A DNA stretch of 64,000 nt, from positions 1 to 64,000 of the forward strand of contig NZ_JHXY01000010.1 of the NCBI RefSeq assembly GCF_000621585.1, read 5' to 3'. Below, in pieces: positions 1 to 8,049 of this stretch; positions within the stretch are counted from its first letter, which is position 1; each line of letters begins with the position of its first letter. Source of the stretch: [Eubacterium] cellulosolvens LD2006. GTDB taxonomy: Bacteria; Bacillota; Clostridia; Lachnospirales; Lachnospiraceae. Below the pieces are notes generated by a model, which was not told where the DNA came from, did no database searches, and saw nothing but the letters and a program-made list of their open reading frames with translations. The translations under genes were made by a program, and so were the position numbers.

Positions 1-183
1 GGCCGAGTAGCCAAGTCCGGAAGGGATAAACGCTGAAGGCATCTAAGCGTGAAGCCCCCCTTAAGATGAGAACTCCCATTCGAAAGAAGTAAGACCCCTT
101 GAAGACGACAAGGTTGATAGGGCAGAGGTGGAAGCACCGTAAGGTGTGGAGCTGACTGTTACTAATCGGTCGAGGGTTTGACC
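1..183 (+). rRNA. 23S ribosomal RNA, 3' end (partial)
   Basis: The first 183 bases match the conserved 3' terminus of bacterial 23S rRNA, including the segment with GATGAGAACTCCC and the terminal ACTAATCGGTCGAGGG followed by TTGACC. The gene begins before the window, so only the last part of domain VI is present. The end is placed by homology near 183. No 5S rRNA signature follows in the next 640 bases, which is unusual for a bacterial rRNA operon. Confidence 0.95.
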
Positions 184-460
184 AATAACAAAGAATCGGT
201 CGACTCCGACCAGGCGCAGACCGCAAGTGCGAAGCATTTGCAGGGCTGTGGATGGTTGGAGACGAAAGTTTGCTTTGCAAACTTCATGAAGAAAGCACGA
301 AGTGCTTTCGAATGACCGATTCTGTAAAGAGAATCATCAAAAAAAGTGCGAAGCACTTTTGAATGACTGATTCTGTATAATAAATTCAGAATTGGTTCAT
401 GTTTGTTTTGCAAACTTCACGAAAAAGCATGAAGTGCTTTTGAATGACCGATTCTTTAAA
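184..460. repeat. Palindromic tandem repeats behind 23S rRNA
   Basis: Three imperfect copies of a unit of about 33 bases lie at 293-325, 342-375 and 424-456. Each has a small palindrome such as GCACGAAGTGC followed by TTTTGAATGACYGATTCT. A second motif, TTTGCTTTGCAAACTTCA or a close variant, occurs near 269-286 and 403-420. No protein or 5S gene is visible. The spacing suggests a degenerate duplicated array in the rRNA operon trailer. Confidence 0.7.
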
Positions 461-532
461 GTGAATAAATGCAGAAGAATAAGTTGTGTGTTCAGTTTTG
501 AAGGTATGTACGTACTTCTTAAATGAATCTGT

Positions 533-571
533 GAAGAAGCCGCTGTGTGTATTTCACACAGCGGCTTCTTC
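533..571 (+). terminator. Stem-loop, likely end of the rRNA operon
   Basis: A perfect 17-bp stem (GAAGAAGCCGCTGTGTG against CACACAGCGGCTTCTTC) closes a short loop of about five bases. There is no clean T-run after it, only CTAT, so it may be a processing or termination hairpin rather than a classical intrinsic terminator. Its position fits the end of rRNA operon transcription. Confidence 0.6.
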
Positions 572-599
572 TATACATATGTACATTCAATCACAGACA

Positions 600-790
600 G
601 CCCGCAGGGCAGAGACAATCGCCGCGAACGATAGGAAGCCGGGGGCGGAAGCGCGAGCATAGCGAAGCCGGTGGAGGACTGTTTGAGCGCACTTGTAAAG
701 TGCGCGAGTTTCCGGAGCCGGCTTCAATAGGCGGCGGAGCGCTTCTGCCTCCGGCGACGTGTGAGCGGAGAATGTCTCTGCCCTGTGGGC
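600..790. repeat. Rod-like inverted-repeat element of about 190 bp
   Basis: The ends form an 18-bp inverted repeat (GCCCGCAGGGCAGAGACA at 600-617; complement with one mismatch at 773-790). Pairing continues inward in blocks: GCCGGGGGCGGAAGCGC against GCGCTTCTGCCTCCGGC, then GAAGCCGG against CCGGCTTC, ending in a central hairpin GCGCACTTGTAAAGTGCGC. The whole segment can fold into one long rod. It may be a MITE-like element or a structured RNA. I saw no second copy in the window and no convincing protein in it. Confidence 0.6.
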
Positions 791-824
791 GTCCCTTATC
801 TCATAAAGCGTCCGCTCGAATTTA

Positions 825-1946
825 TTACATTCTTTCGGAATACGATTTAAAGCTGACCAGTCGTCTGGACTTTCCTTCTCTGTACTCAGAGGGCGTGAGA
901 TTGTAGTGGTTGTTGAAGATCTTTCGAAAATTGTTCGGCGAGGCGTAGCCGATCTGTTCGCCGATTTTTGTGATCGGAAGGTCTGTATTTCTGAGAAGAT
1001 AGGCGGCCTCCTTCATTTTTTGCTGCTGAATGTTCTGACTGAAGGACATTCCGGTGGCGGCGCAGATGATCCGCTGAAGCTGACGTTCGCTATATTTGAA
1101 TTTCTCCGATATTTCTTTCAGCGAAACATGGTGAAAATTTGACTGCATGTATCGAAGGATGTAGATCAGACGTGTGTCCCGTTCTTCTACCGGGAGAGCC
1201 GGAATCTCCAGCGTGGTTTCATAATTTTGAACAAGGGTGATAAGAACTTCATGGATGATGGCGTTGACCATCTGGCGTCTGTATCGGGTGTGCGTACGGA
1301 AGTCCTGAAACGCGCGGTGAATATCTGTTGCGATCCTGCAATCTCCGCCGGTATGAAAGAGCAGATACGGAATCTCTGAAGAGGAATGAATCGCGCGACA
1401 GTAGAAGTTTCCAAGAATCGTATCTTTTCCGACTAAATCCATAAAGAATGCCTCGAAGACTGCAGGCCGGATCAGAATATTCACGACCAGGTCATCGTCA
1501 TGAAATGTGGATACCGCGTGCATAGTGTCCGGTGGAAAAATGCAGATGTCACCGGCATGGAGAAGCTCATCGTGATTTTTTAATGTGTTGCGACACTGGC
1601 CGGTCAGGACACACATGATTTCAATCGCGTCGTGTCTGTGCCAGAAGGATGGAAGATACCGCGCATGCTGAAGCATACAGATGTCCATATCTTCCTCGAT
1701 AAAAAGGGAAGAGGCTATATCAAGCGTCATAAGATTGCGGTTCATGGGGATCGGTATCTTCGGAAATTCGGGATCCAGAGCAAATGATTTGAGCGCGAGA
1801 TCGCAGACTTCATCCCAGCGAGCCGGTCTTTGAAGATGCCGCTCGGGATGCTGGTAATAATAGCTTTTTAGATTTTGTTCTGCTGCGCTGAGCGGTAGAT
1901 TGCGAAAGGGATATTCCGGGTTATGGATGAAGCTTCTTTTATCCAT
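825..1946 (-). CDS. AraC-family transcriptional regulator
   Basis: This is a 373-residue DNA-binding regulator. The N-terminal half holds a cupin-like sensor domain with a metal- or ligand-pocket pattern (HRHDAIEIMCVLTG, later FPPDTMHAV). The C-terminal ~100 residues form the two helix-turn-helix AraC domain, with the signature IGYASPNNFRKIFNNHYNLTPSEYR (written here as IGYASPNNF and FNNHYNLTPSEYR). The start at 1946 is chosen because AGGAGAG sits a few bases upstream; an in-frame ATG at 2027 lacks such a site. It is transcribed away from the EAL gene at 2452, so it could control that gene or itself. The inducer is unknown; cupin-type AraC proteins often sense sugars. Confidence 0.9.
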   Translation of the reverse strand: MDKRSFIHNPEYPFRNLPLSAAEQNLKSYYYQHPERHLQRPARWDEVCDLALKSFALDPEFPKIPIPMNRNLMTLDIASSLFIEEDMDICMLQHARYLPSFWHRHDAIEIMCVLTGQCRNTLKNHDELLHAGDICIFPPDTMHAVSTFHDDDLVVNILIRPAVFEAFFMDLVGKDTILGNFYCRAIHSSSEIPYLLFHTGGDCRIATDIHRAFQDFRTHTRYRRQMVNAIIHEVLITLVQNYETTLEIPALPVEERDTRLIYILRYMQSNFHHVSLKEISEKFKYSERQLQRIICAATGMSFSQNIQQQKMKEAAYLLRNTDLPITKIGEQIGYASPNNFRKIFNNHYNLTPSEYREGKSRRLVSFKSYSERM

Positions 1947-2451
1947 TGGCGACTCTCCTCTTGAGATGTGACTGCAAATGCAGAAGGATTCCCGTTCCGT
2001 CGGGAGAAAAACACTGTATTTTGACACAGGTCACATAAATTGACATAATTGCCGGTAAAAAAACAATCTGAGATTTTTCTGCGTAATTGTTATCAAGAAG
2101 TCACATGCTTAGATGCGATACGTGACAGAAATGGAACATGACACAAGCTAATGTCGAATAATACATGGCTAAATACTGAATAGACAGATAAATGTGAAAC
2201 ATAAATACATACTATGTTTTAATCGGTATAATTCACAACATGTTCAGTATATCATATCGTGACGGGCTCGTGTCGCAAAAGTTACCTGCTTTTTTCAAAA
2301 AGTTTTGCTTTGCGTAATCATGGAAATAAAATTCGAGCGAAGTATACTCATTTATGTCTTTTTTTGGTATAGTCGATATAGAGCGTGTGTGCCGTAACCG
2401 TCTGAAGCATGCCACGCAGTAGAAATTAAGGTTGGTTAGAGGATTATCTTT
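1947..2451. other. Divergent regulatory region between AraC and EAL genes
   Basis: No gene is seen. The region is A+T-rich and contains several GTCACAT or TGACACA-like words (near 2016-2032, 2099-2106, 2137-2145), which could be regulator binding sites. A TTGCTT-N16-TAAAAT pair near 2310 could serve the downstream EAL gene. These are visual matches only. Confidence 0.35.
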
Positions 2452-4200
2452 ATGAGTGATCCATTTGAGAATGAAAACAGCAGGGAATACAATTTGCCGC
2501 TCAGCAGACTTGAGAGAGAACTGTTTTACGACTCTCTGACAGGTCTGCTCTCCCAGTATGCCTTCAATCTGAAGATGGAAGACAAGGTGACCGGCATATA
2601 CACAGAATCCAAAAGCCCGGTATTCATTTTTGCCGACATTGTAGGAATGAAACACATCAACAATGAGTACGGTTTCTTTATGGGAAATGAAGTGATTGCA
2701 AGTGTCGGAAAGGCGTTGAGCAGTGTTTTTTCGGAAAGCCTCTGCAGCAGATACGATAATGATCATTTTCTTGTTCTTACAGAGGACGGGGAGATTATCG
2801 AACGACTGAACAGAATTTATACCATATTACAGGAATTTACGATGCCGGTACCCGTGGTTGATCTTAAGTTTGGCGTCTATTATCAGGAAAAACCGGGAGA
2901 GGAGCCCGCGCTGAACTGCGACAAGGCCCGGATCGCCGAGCGCACGATTCACAGTGATCACCGGAGCAGAATTGCCGTTTATACTGAGGATATGTATGTG
3001 AAGTACATGCGTAGAAATCATGTACTCAGTCATATTCAGGACGCAATTGAGAACCGTGAGATACAGATTTATTATCAACCGATCATCCGTGCCGTCTCGG
3101 TCAAGGTGAGTGCGGTTGAGGCGCTGGCGCGGTGGAACAGCCCACAGGAGGGCATGATATCGCCGGATGAGTTCATCTCTTATCTGGAAGAGGAACATAT
3201 GAGCGCACTTCTGGATATGCATGTTGTGGAGACTGTTCTCCGGGAATTTGAGGACAGGGAGAGGCTTGGTCTGCCGATTGTTCCGGTCTCGGTGAATCTG
3301 TCGCAGAGCACGCTGGAAACCATAGATGTCGTTTCTGAGGTGCGGCGTCTGACAGAGAAGTACGATATTCAGCCGGACTACCTCATGATCGAGATTACGG
3401 AGAGCGCCTGTGTGCGAAATCCTGAGAAACTCAGAGAGGTCATCGACGGCTTTCATCAGGCGGGTTTCCATGTGTGGATGGACGATTTCGGAAGCGGATA
3501 TTCATCTCTCAACGTTTTGCAGAAGTTTAATTTTGACCTGATCAAATTCGATATGAAATTCCTCGAAGATTTCACATATGAGGGCAAGGGCGAGAAGATC
3601 TTCCGGCATATGATCCGGATGGCGCACGATCTGCATATCCATACGCTTGCAGAAGGCGTCAAGACGGAAGAAGAATATGTTTTTCTGAAGAGCATCGGCT
3701 GTGAACGGATGCAGGGATATCTGTTTAACCGGCCAATGCCCCTGGATGGTTATTCCGAGGACTTCCGGAGAGACATCCGGGTGGTCACGGAGACGCTGGC
3801 TGACGCCGAGTATTATGAAAAAATCGGCGAGGTGGACATTGAGAAAGAAGACCTTCCGGAGGAATTAAACGGGAAGCTTCACCGGATCCCGGAAGCTCTC
3901 GTTGAGGCAAGAGACGGGAAACTTATATTTATCCGGGCTAATAAGGTTTATCTGGAATATATGACGTGCGCGGGGATGATCGGTGGTCACACGGATCAGA
4001 GTATGCTGCGTCATGAGTGGTGCGTGCCGGCATCGGAGGCGATTTCCCGGTCGATGGAACTCAGCTGGCAAAAAGACAGCTGGGAGTATTTTGAGGAACA
4101 TAATCCGCAGAGTGGAAGCACGCATACGGGGTGGGTTCGGATTATTGCGGAAGAGGAAGAACGCAATGCCAGATGTTTCCACATCATCATGGAGAAATGA
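2452..4200 (+). CDS. Degenerate GGDEF / EAL domain protein (cyclic-di-GMP phosphodiesterase candidate)
   Basis: This 582-residue soluble protein has a GGDEF-type domain at about 20-175 whose signature is replaced by RYDNDHF (100-106), so diguanylate cyclase activity is unlikely. An EAL domain at about 190-430 keeps the expected catalytic residues: EAL at 223-225, Asn282, Glu314, DD at 344-345, Lys365, Glu401 and Gln421. The substrate-loop YYQP is also intact. A C-terminal segment of about 120 residues looks PAS-like. The likely role is hydrolysis of c-di-GMP, with the dead GGDEF domain as a possible GTP sensor. It is closely related to the protein at 19833-21668, sharing the same architecture. 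No membrane segment is visible. Confidence 0.88.
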   Translation: MSDPFENENSREYNLPLSRLERELFYDSLTGLLSQYAFNLKMEDKVTGIYTESKSPVFIFADIVGMKHINNEYGFFMGNEVIASVGKALSSVFSESLCSRYDNDHFLVLTEDGEIIERLNRIYTILQEFTMPVPVVDLKFGVYYQEKPGEEPALNCDKARIAERTIHSDHRSRIAVYTEDMYVKYMRRNHVLSHIQDAIENREIQIYYQPIIRAVSVKVSAVEALARWNSPQEGMISPDEFISYLEEEHMSALLDMHVVETVLREFEDRERLGLPIVPVSVNLSQSTLETIDVVSEVRRLTEKYDIQPDYLMIEITESACVRNPEKLREVIDGFHQAGFHVWMDDFGSGYSSLNVLQKFNFDLIKFDMKFLEDFTYEGKGEKIFRHMIRMAHDLHIHTLAEGVKTEEEYVFLKSIGCERMQGYLFNRPMPLDGYSEDFRRDIRVVTETLADAEYYEKIGEVDIEKEDLPEELNGKLHRIPEALVEARDGKLIFIRANKVYLEYMTCAGMIGGHTDQSMLRHEWCVPASEAISRSMELSWQKDSWEYFEEHNPQSGSTHTGWVRIIAEEEERNARCFHIIMEK

Positions 4201-4244
4201 ACGTTTTTTCACCCCGGAGAAACAGTAGTAAAGGGAGAATGCAG

Positions 4245-4559
4245 ATGAAGAAGACAGGAAAAAAACTGGCTTTCAGCGCGGCCATTGCAGCCGCAGCGCT
4301 GAATATCGGTGCGTGTACAATGTTTCATCCGGCAGAGAATGAGGAGCCGGAAGTATACGGACCGCCGAACGACATCTCCGTCTCGGTGAGCTCGGAGGAT
4401 CAGCCGTCATCGGACAGTGAAGACGCAAAAAGAGAGAAGGACGGCGGCAGTAAAGAAAAAAAACAGAAGAAGGCAGGCAGCTCCTCGGAAGACCCTAAAA
4501 GCTACAGCGCGGATAAGAACATGGAAGTCGTCGTATACGGTCCGCCGGAATCGGAATAA
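4245..4559 (+). CDS. Small lipoprotein with two VYGPP motifs (candidate radical SAM substrate)
   Basis: This is a 104-residue secreted lipoprotein. A lysine-rich start and hydrophobic stretch end in the lipobox LNIGAC, so the mature protein begins with a lipidated cysteine. The rest is hydrophilic, rich in Ser, Asp, Glu and Lys, with VYGPP near the start of the mature chain and again at the C-terminus (VVVYGPPESE). ATG 4245 has AAGGGAG seven bases upstream; ATG 4239 is too close to it. The radical SAM/SPASM gene follows after 6 bases. This pairing recalls the rSAM/lipoprotein systems described in TIGRFAMs, where a small lipoprotein with a YG.P motif accompanies a SPASM enzyme. That VYGPP is modified is inference. 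Confidence 0.75.
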   Translation: MKKTGKKLAFSAAIAAAALNIGACTMFHPAENEEPEVYGPPNDISVSVSSEDQPSSDSEDAKREKDGGSKEKKQKKAGSSSEDPKSYSADKNMEVVVYGPPESE

Positions 4560-4565
4560 AAAGTC

Positions 4566-5663
4566 ATGAATATGGAAGAGATTACTCCGGAGTTCATCCG
4601 GAGACTGAAGGCGGAGCAGATGGACCAGCTTTCCGCCTACAGGCAGGACCTTTACAAAAAGCCGGAACTCCGTCAGCTTTTTTTTGAACTGACCATGCGG
4701 TGCAATCTGGAGTGCTTTCACTGCGGGAGCAGCTGCAGCAGCCGACTGGATGACGGGCTTCCGCTGCAAAAGTATAAGGAAATTCTCGATGAAGTGAAAG
4801 AGAATTTCGATATCTCGAAGCTTCTTCTGTGCATCACCGGAGGAGAACCTCTGCTGCGTCCGGATTTCTTTGAAATCATGGAGTACGCGCACAGCCTGGG
4901 TTATCGATGGGGAATGACGAGCAACGGAACGCTGATTACTCCGGAGGTCGCGAGACGTCTCCGCGAGGCCGGTATGCGGACGATTTCCATCAGTATCGAC
5001 GGTCTGGAGAAGACCCACGATGCGCAGAGAAAACGACCGGGATCCTGGAAGGCGGCGATGCGCGGGATTCAGAATCTGATTGACGAAGGCGGTTTTCATG
5101 CTATTCAGGTCACGACAGTAATGAATCATCAGAGCATGGACGAACTTGACGACCTCTATGAGCTTTTTTGCGAAATGGATATTGATTCCTGGCGTGTGAT
5201 CGGTCTGGAACCGATCGGACGCGCGCTTGAGGCGCCGGAGCTGATGCTTACGCGAAAGGATCAGAGGCGGCTGTTTACTTTTATTAAGGAAAAACGTGAG
5301 GAGGAAATGCCGGTTACCTACGGCTGCAGTCATTTTCTCGGGGTTGACTTTGAGAGGGAAGTCAGACAGTGGTACTTCCTCTGTAATGCGGGACTCTATG
5401 TCGCGAGCATCATGGCGAACGGAGATGTCGGCGCATGTCTGGACATAGAGAGAAGTAAGAAGACGGTTCAGGGGAATATTTACGAGAACAGTTTTACAGA
5501 GATCTGGCAGAAGCGCTTTGCGGATTTCCGCAGGCCTCTTTCCCTTCGGAATGAGGAGTGCCGGAACTGCGAATACGAAAAATGGTGTGCGGGAGGATCC
5601 CGTCACAGTTGGGACTATGAGAATGAAAAACAGAGAATCTGCATGAAGGGGACTCTGTTCTAA
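4566..5663 (+). CDS. Radical SAM/SPASM domain protein next to lipoprotein
   Basis: This 365-residue enzyme has the radical SAM cluster motif CNLECFHC (Cys46, Cys50, Cys53), the GGEP motif at 92-95, and a C-terminal SPASM-type cysteine set (CNAG, GACLD, CRNCEYEKWC, and a last Cys near the end) for auxiliary iron-sulfur clusters. SPASM proteins commonly modify ribosomal peptides or proteins by S-adenosylmethionine radical chemistry. It starts 6 bases behind the lipoprotein with a weak ribosome site, suggesting translational coupling. The likely substrate is the VYGPP lipoprotein or another YGP peptide. The exact reaction cannot be told from sequence; a heme or cofactor maturase is a less likely alternative. 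Confidence 0.85.
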   Translation: MNMEEITPEFIRRLKAEQMDQLSAYRQDLYKKPELRQLFFELTMRCNLECFHCGSSCSSRLDDGLPLQKYKEILDEVKENFDISKLLLCITGGEPLLRPDFFEIMEYAHSLGYRWGMTSNGTLITPEVARRLREAGMRTISISIDGLEKTHDAQRKRPGSWKAAMRGIQNLIDEGGFHAIQVTTVMNHQSMDELDDLYELFCEMDIDSWRVIGLEPIGRALEAPELMLTRKDQRRLFTFIKEKREEEMPVTYGCSHFLGVDFEREVRQWYFLCNAGLYVASIMANGDVGACLDIERSKKTVQGNIYENSFTEIWQKRFADFRRPLSLRNEECRNCEYEKWCAGGSRHSWDYENEKQRICMKGTLF

Positions 5664-5675
5664 GGAGATTAAAAT

Positions 5676-7250
5676 TTGAAATTTCAGGAATTACAATTGA
5701 AACAGGAACTGCAGAACGCTGTCATCAAGGCCGGATATACGGAGGCAACGCCGATTCAGGAGAAAACAATGCCGGTGATTCTCGAGGGAAGAGATCTGAT
5801 CGCCTGCGCGCAGACCGGTACAGGAAAAACGGCGGCTTTCGCTCTGCCGATTCTTGAGAAACTGGACAACGGAGAAGTGCGAAAACTGCGGTCACTGGTT
5901 CTCACGCCGACCCGGGAACTCGCCGTGCAGATTTTTGAGAACTTCAAGAAATACGGCAGATATCTTCCCCTTCGCGCGGCCTGCATTTACGGAGGCGCAA
6001 AACAGAAGCCGCAGATGGAAGCATTGAAAAGAGGCTGTGATATTCTGATCGCAACGCCGGGACGACTGATGGACTATATGAATCTCGGTTTGGTGAGTCT
6101 TCGTGGAATCGAAGTGTTCGTACTCGATGAGGCGGACCGAATGCTGGACATGGGCTTCATCAACGATGTGAGAAAGATTGTCGGCAGTATGAATACGGAC
6201 AGACAGACCTTGATGTTCTCTGCGACCATGCCGAAGGAAATCGAACAGCTCGGAAGAGATCTCCTTAAGAACCCCGCGGATGTGCGGGTGGCGCCGGAGA
6301 GCACGGCGGCCGATACGGTTGAACAGAAGATTTGTTTTGTGAGTCACTCGGATAAACAGAAAGTTCTTGTCGACATCCTGAAACAGGATGAAGTCACGAG
6401 GACGATGGTGTTCACGAGAACGAAACACGGTGCGGACCGTGTGGCCCGAAATCTGACCAGATCCGGGATCGCGGCCAGAGCGATCCACGGAGACAAGACA
6501 CAGGGACAGAGACAGAGCACGCTTGAGGGCTACAAGGCCGGGCATTTCCATGTGCTTGTTGCAACGGACGTCGCTTCCAGAGGACTCGATATTCCGGAGG
6601 TCAGCCATGTCATCAATTTTAATCTTCCGCAGGAGGCGGAGGCTTACATTCACCGTATCGGAAGAACCGGACGGGCAGGGGAGAGCGGCATCGCAATTAC
6701 GCTCTGCGAAGAGGATGAGATGGATCTGCTGAGGGACGTGGAGAAGATTCTGAAGAGAGAGATCCCGGAGATGAAGACGGAGTACTCTGTCGTACTTCGC
6801 GGAAAAAATACCGGTGCAGCTCCGGCGACAGGAGCCGGAAGACGCAAAGGTGGAAAAAGCTCCGGAAAAAACAGCGTGCCTGCCGGTAGAGAAAACCGTG
6901 GAACAGATAAAACGGGAAGACGAAGAGCTGCGGGCAAAGAACCGGAAGATCACAGACGCAGCCGGACGGCGGACTCAAAGAGCGAGCTGAATGTAAAGCG
7001 CGGAACCGGACTTGCAGGCGCAGCAAGCCGCAGGAGAAGAGAATCGAAACCTCCGATGATGCCGGTCAGCAGAAATCTGAGCCGAATCAGCGGCAAGGGC
7101 GGATACACCTCGTTCGGGTTCGGGGATGCGGCAACGGAAAAGAGCGGAAAACGCGGCGGGGAGAATGTGAAAAACAGCGATCACAGGGGAAGAAACAGTT
7201 CTTCCCGGAGAGGCGGCGCGCCGAGGGGAAGAAGGACGACGGCCTCCTGA
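5676..7250 (+). CDS. DEAD-box ATP-dependent RNA helicase
   Basis: This 524-residue protein has the full DEAD-box set: Q motif region near residues 22-28, AQTGTGKT (45-52), PTRELA, DEAD (151-154), SAT near 181, and HRIGRTGRAG. From about residue 380 the chain becomes a basic, low-complexity tail rich in Arg, Gly, Ser and Lys that probably binds RNA. Translation begins at a TTG with AAGGAGA seven bases upstream. It resembles CshA/DeaD-type helicases involved in ribosome assembly and mRNA decay. It follows the radical SAM gene after 12 bases and may be in the same transcript, though the functions seem unrelated. Confidence 0.93.
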   Translation: MKFQELQLKQELQNAVIKAGYTEATPIQEKTMPVILEGRDLIACAQTGTGKTAAFALPILEKLDNGEVRKLRSLVLTPTRELAVQIFENFKKYGRYLPLRAACIYGGAKQKPQMEALKRGCDILIATPGRLMDYMNLGLVSLRGIEVFVLDEADRMLDMGFINDVRKIVGSMNTDRQTLMFSATMPKEIEQLGRDLLKNPADVRVAPESTAADTVEQKICFVSHSDKQKVLVDILKQDEVTRTMVFTRTKHGADRVARNLTRSGIAARAIHGDKTQGQRQSTLEGYKAGHFHVLVATDVASRGLDIPEVSHVINFNLPQEAEAYIHRIGRTGRAGESGIAITLCEEDEMDLLRDVEKILKREIPEMKTEYSVVLRGKNTGAAPATGAGRRKGGKSSGKNSVPAGRENRGTDKTGRRRAAGKEPEDHRRSRTADSKSELNVKRGTGLAGAASRRRRESKPPMMPVSRNLSRISGKGGYTSFGFGDAATEKSGKRGGENVKNSDHRGRNSSSRRGGAPRGRRTTAS

Positions 7251-7334
7251 GAACTAAGGATCGCGAAGAACATCTGTGAAAGACTTCGGAAATGCAATGA
7301 TAGTTTGCGATTGCGCTGCAGGATGTCTCTGTAC

Positions 7335-7363
7335 TTGACGAAAAAGAGATACAGACGTATACT
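7335..7363 (+). promoter_or_regulatory. Sigma-70-type promoter of the queuosine precursor operon
   Basis: TTGACG (7335-7340) and TATACT (7358-7363) are separated by exactly 17 bases, a near-consensus housekeeping promoter. Transcription should begin near 7370, giving a 257-base leader before queD. Confidence 0.75.
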
Positions 7364-7369
7364 AAAAAA

Positions 7370-7626
7370 CGCTGATTAACCGAGATTCTTTGGGGATGAA
7401 TGAATTCCTGCCTTGAGGAATATCACAGACAGCCCGGGGATGATCGCGGGACAAGACAGTTCATTGGTACCTTCCTGTCTATAAATAAAACCAGGACCGC
7501 TTATTTTTCGTTCATATACTATGCGATATTGATATGTAAGATACAGCGGCTCTGCGAAAAAACGCAGAGCCGCTTTTTATGAAAGACAGAGCCGATACAG
7601 GTCTGATGCTGTAAGAGGAGACACAT
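7370..7626 (+). promoter_or_regulatory. Structured leader of the que operon (candidate attenuator)
   Basis: This is the untranslated leader between the promoter and queD. Several hairpins can form (ATTCCT/AGGAAT near 7400-7420; TCCTG/CAGGA near 7475-7495), then the strong terminator at 7545-7578. The 5' CGCTG near 7371 is complementary to CAGCG at the base of the terminator (7544-7548), which could create a competing antiterminator. No match to the preQ1-I, preQ1-II or tetrahydrofolate riboswitch consensus was recognised. Regulation by attenuation is inference from position. Confidence 0.5.
7545..7578 (+). terminator. Intrinsic terminator in the que leader
   Basis: A perfect 12-bp stem AGCGGCTCTGCG / CGCAGAGCCGCT with a six-A loop is followed by TTTT. 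It lies between the promoter at 7335 and queD, so it would stop the que operon unless bypassed. Confidence 0.85.
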
Positions 7627-8049
7627 ATGTATTATCTGAAATCGGAGCACAGTTTTGACGCTGCGCACTTTTTGAAAGATTACTGTGGCAAATGCCACAA
7701 TCTTCATGGACACAGATGGAGAGTGATCGTGGAGCTGAAGGGTGAAAAGCTCAGTGAAGAAAAGCAGACCAGGGGAATGATGATCGACTTTTCGGATTTG
7801 AAGGATGCGATCCGGGGGCTCTGTGATCATCTGGATCACTGTCTGATTTACGAGAAGGGGTCTCTGAAGGAGAAGACGGTCGACGCACTGCAAGACGAGG
7901 ATTTCCGGCTTGTGGAAGTGCCCTTCCGGCCGACAGCGGAGAATTTTTCCCGGTACTTCTATGAGGAGCTGGCGGCTCGAAAGCTGCCGGTTCACCGGGT
8001 GGAAGTGTACGAGACGCCGAATAACTGTGCGGCGTATGAGGGCAGATAA
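7627..8049 (+). CDS. queD: 6-carboxy-5,6,7,8-tetrahydropterin synthase QueD
   Basis: This 140-residue enzyme converts dihydroneopterin triphosphate to 6-carboxy-tetrahydropterin, the second step to queuosine. The PTPS fold signature is clear: zinc histidines His14, His27 and His29 (in HNLHGH), the catalytic cysteine in CGKCH, DHLDHC near the middle, and the C-terminal VEVYETPNNCAAYEG. Length is normal for the family. AAGAGGAG precedes the ATG. It is the first gene of a five-gene operon that carries every enzyme from GTP to preQ1. queE begins at the very next base after its stop codon. Confidence 0.95.
   Translation: MYYLKSEHSFDAAHFLKDYCGKCHNLHGHRWRVIVELKGEKLSEEKQTRGMMIDFSDLKDAIRGLCDHLDHCLIYEKGSLKEKTVDALQDEDFRLVEVPFRPTAENFSRYFYEELAARKLPVHRVEVYETPNNCAAYEGR

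Noticed and set aside
7370-7626. A preQ1 or tetrahydrofolate riboswitch in the que leader
   Set aside because: I could not match the conserved bases of either class, so only an unclassified leader is reported.
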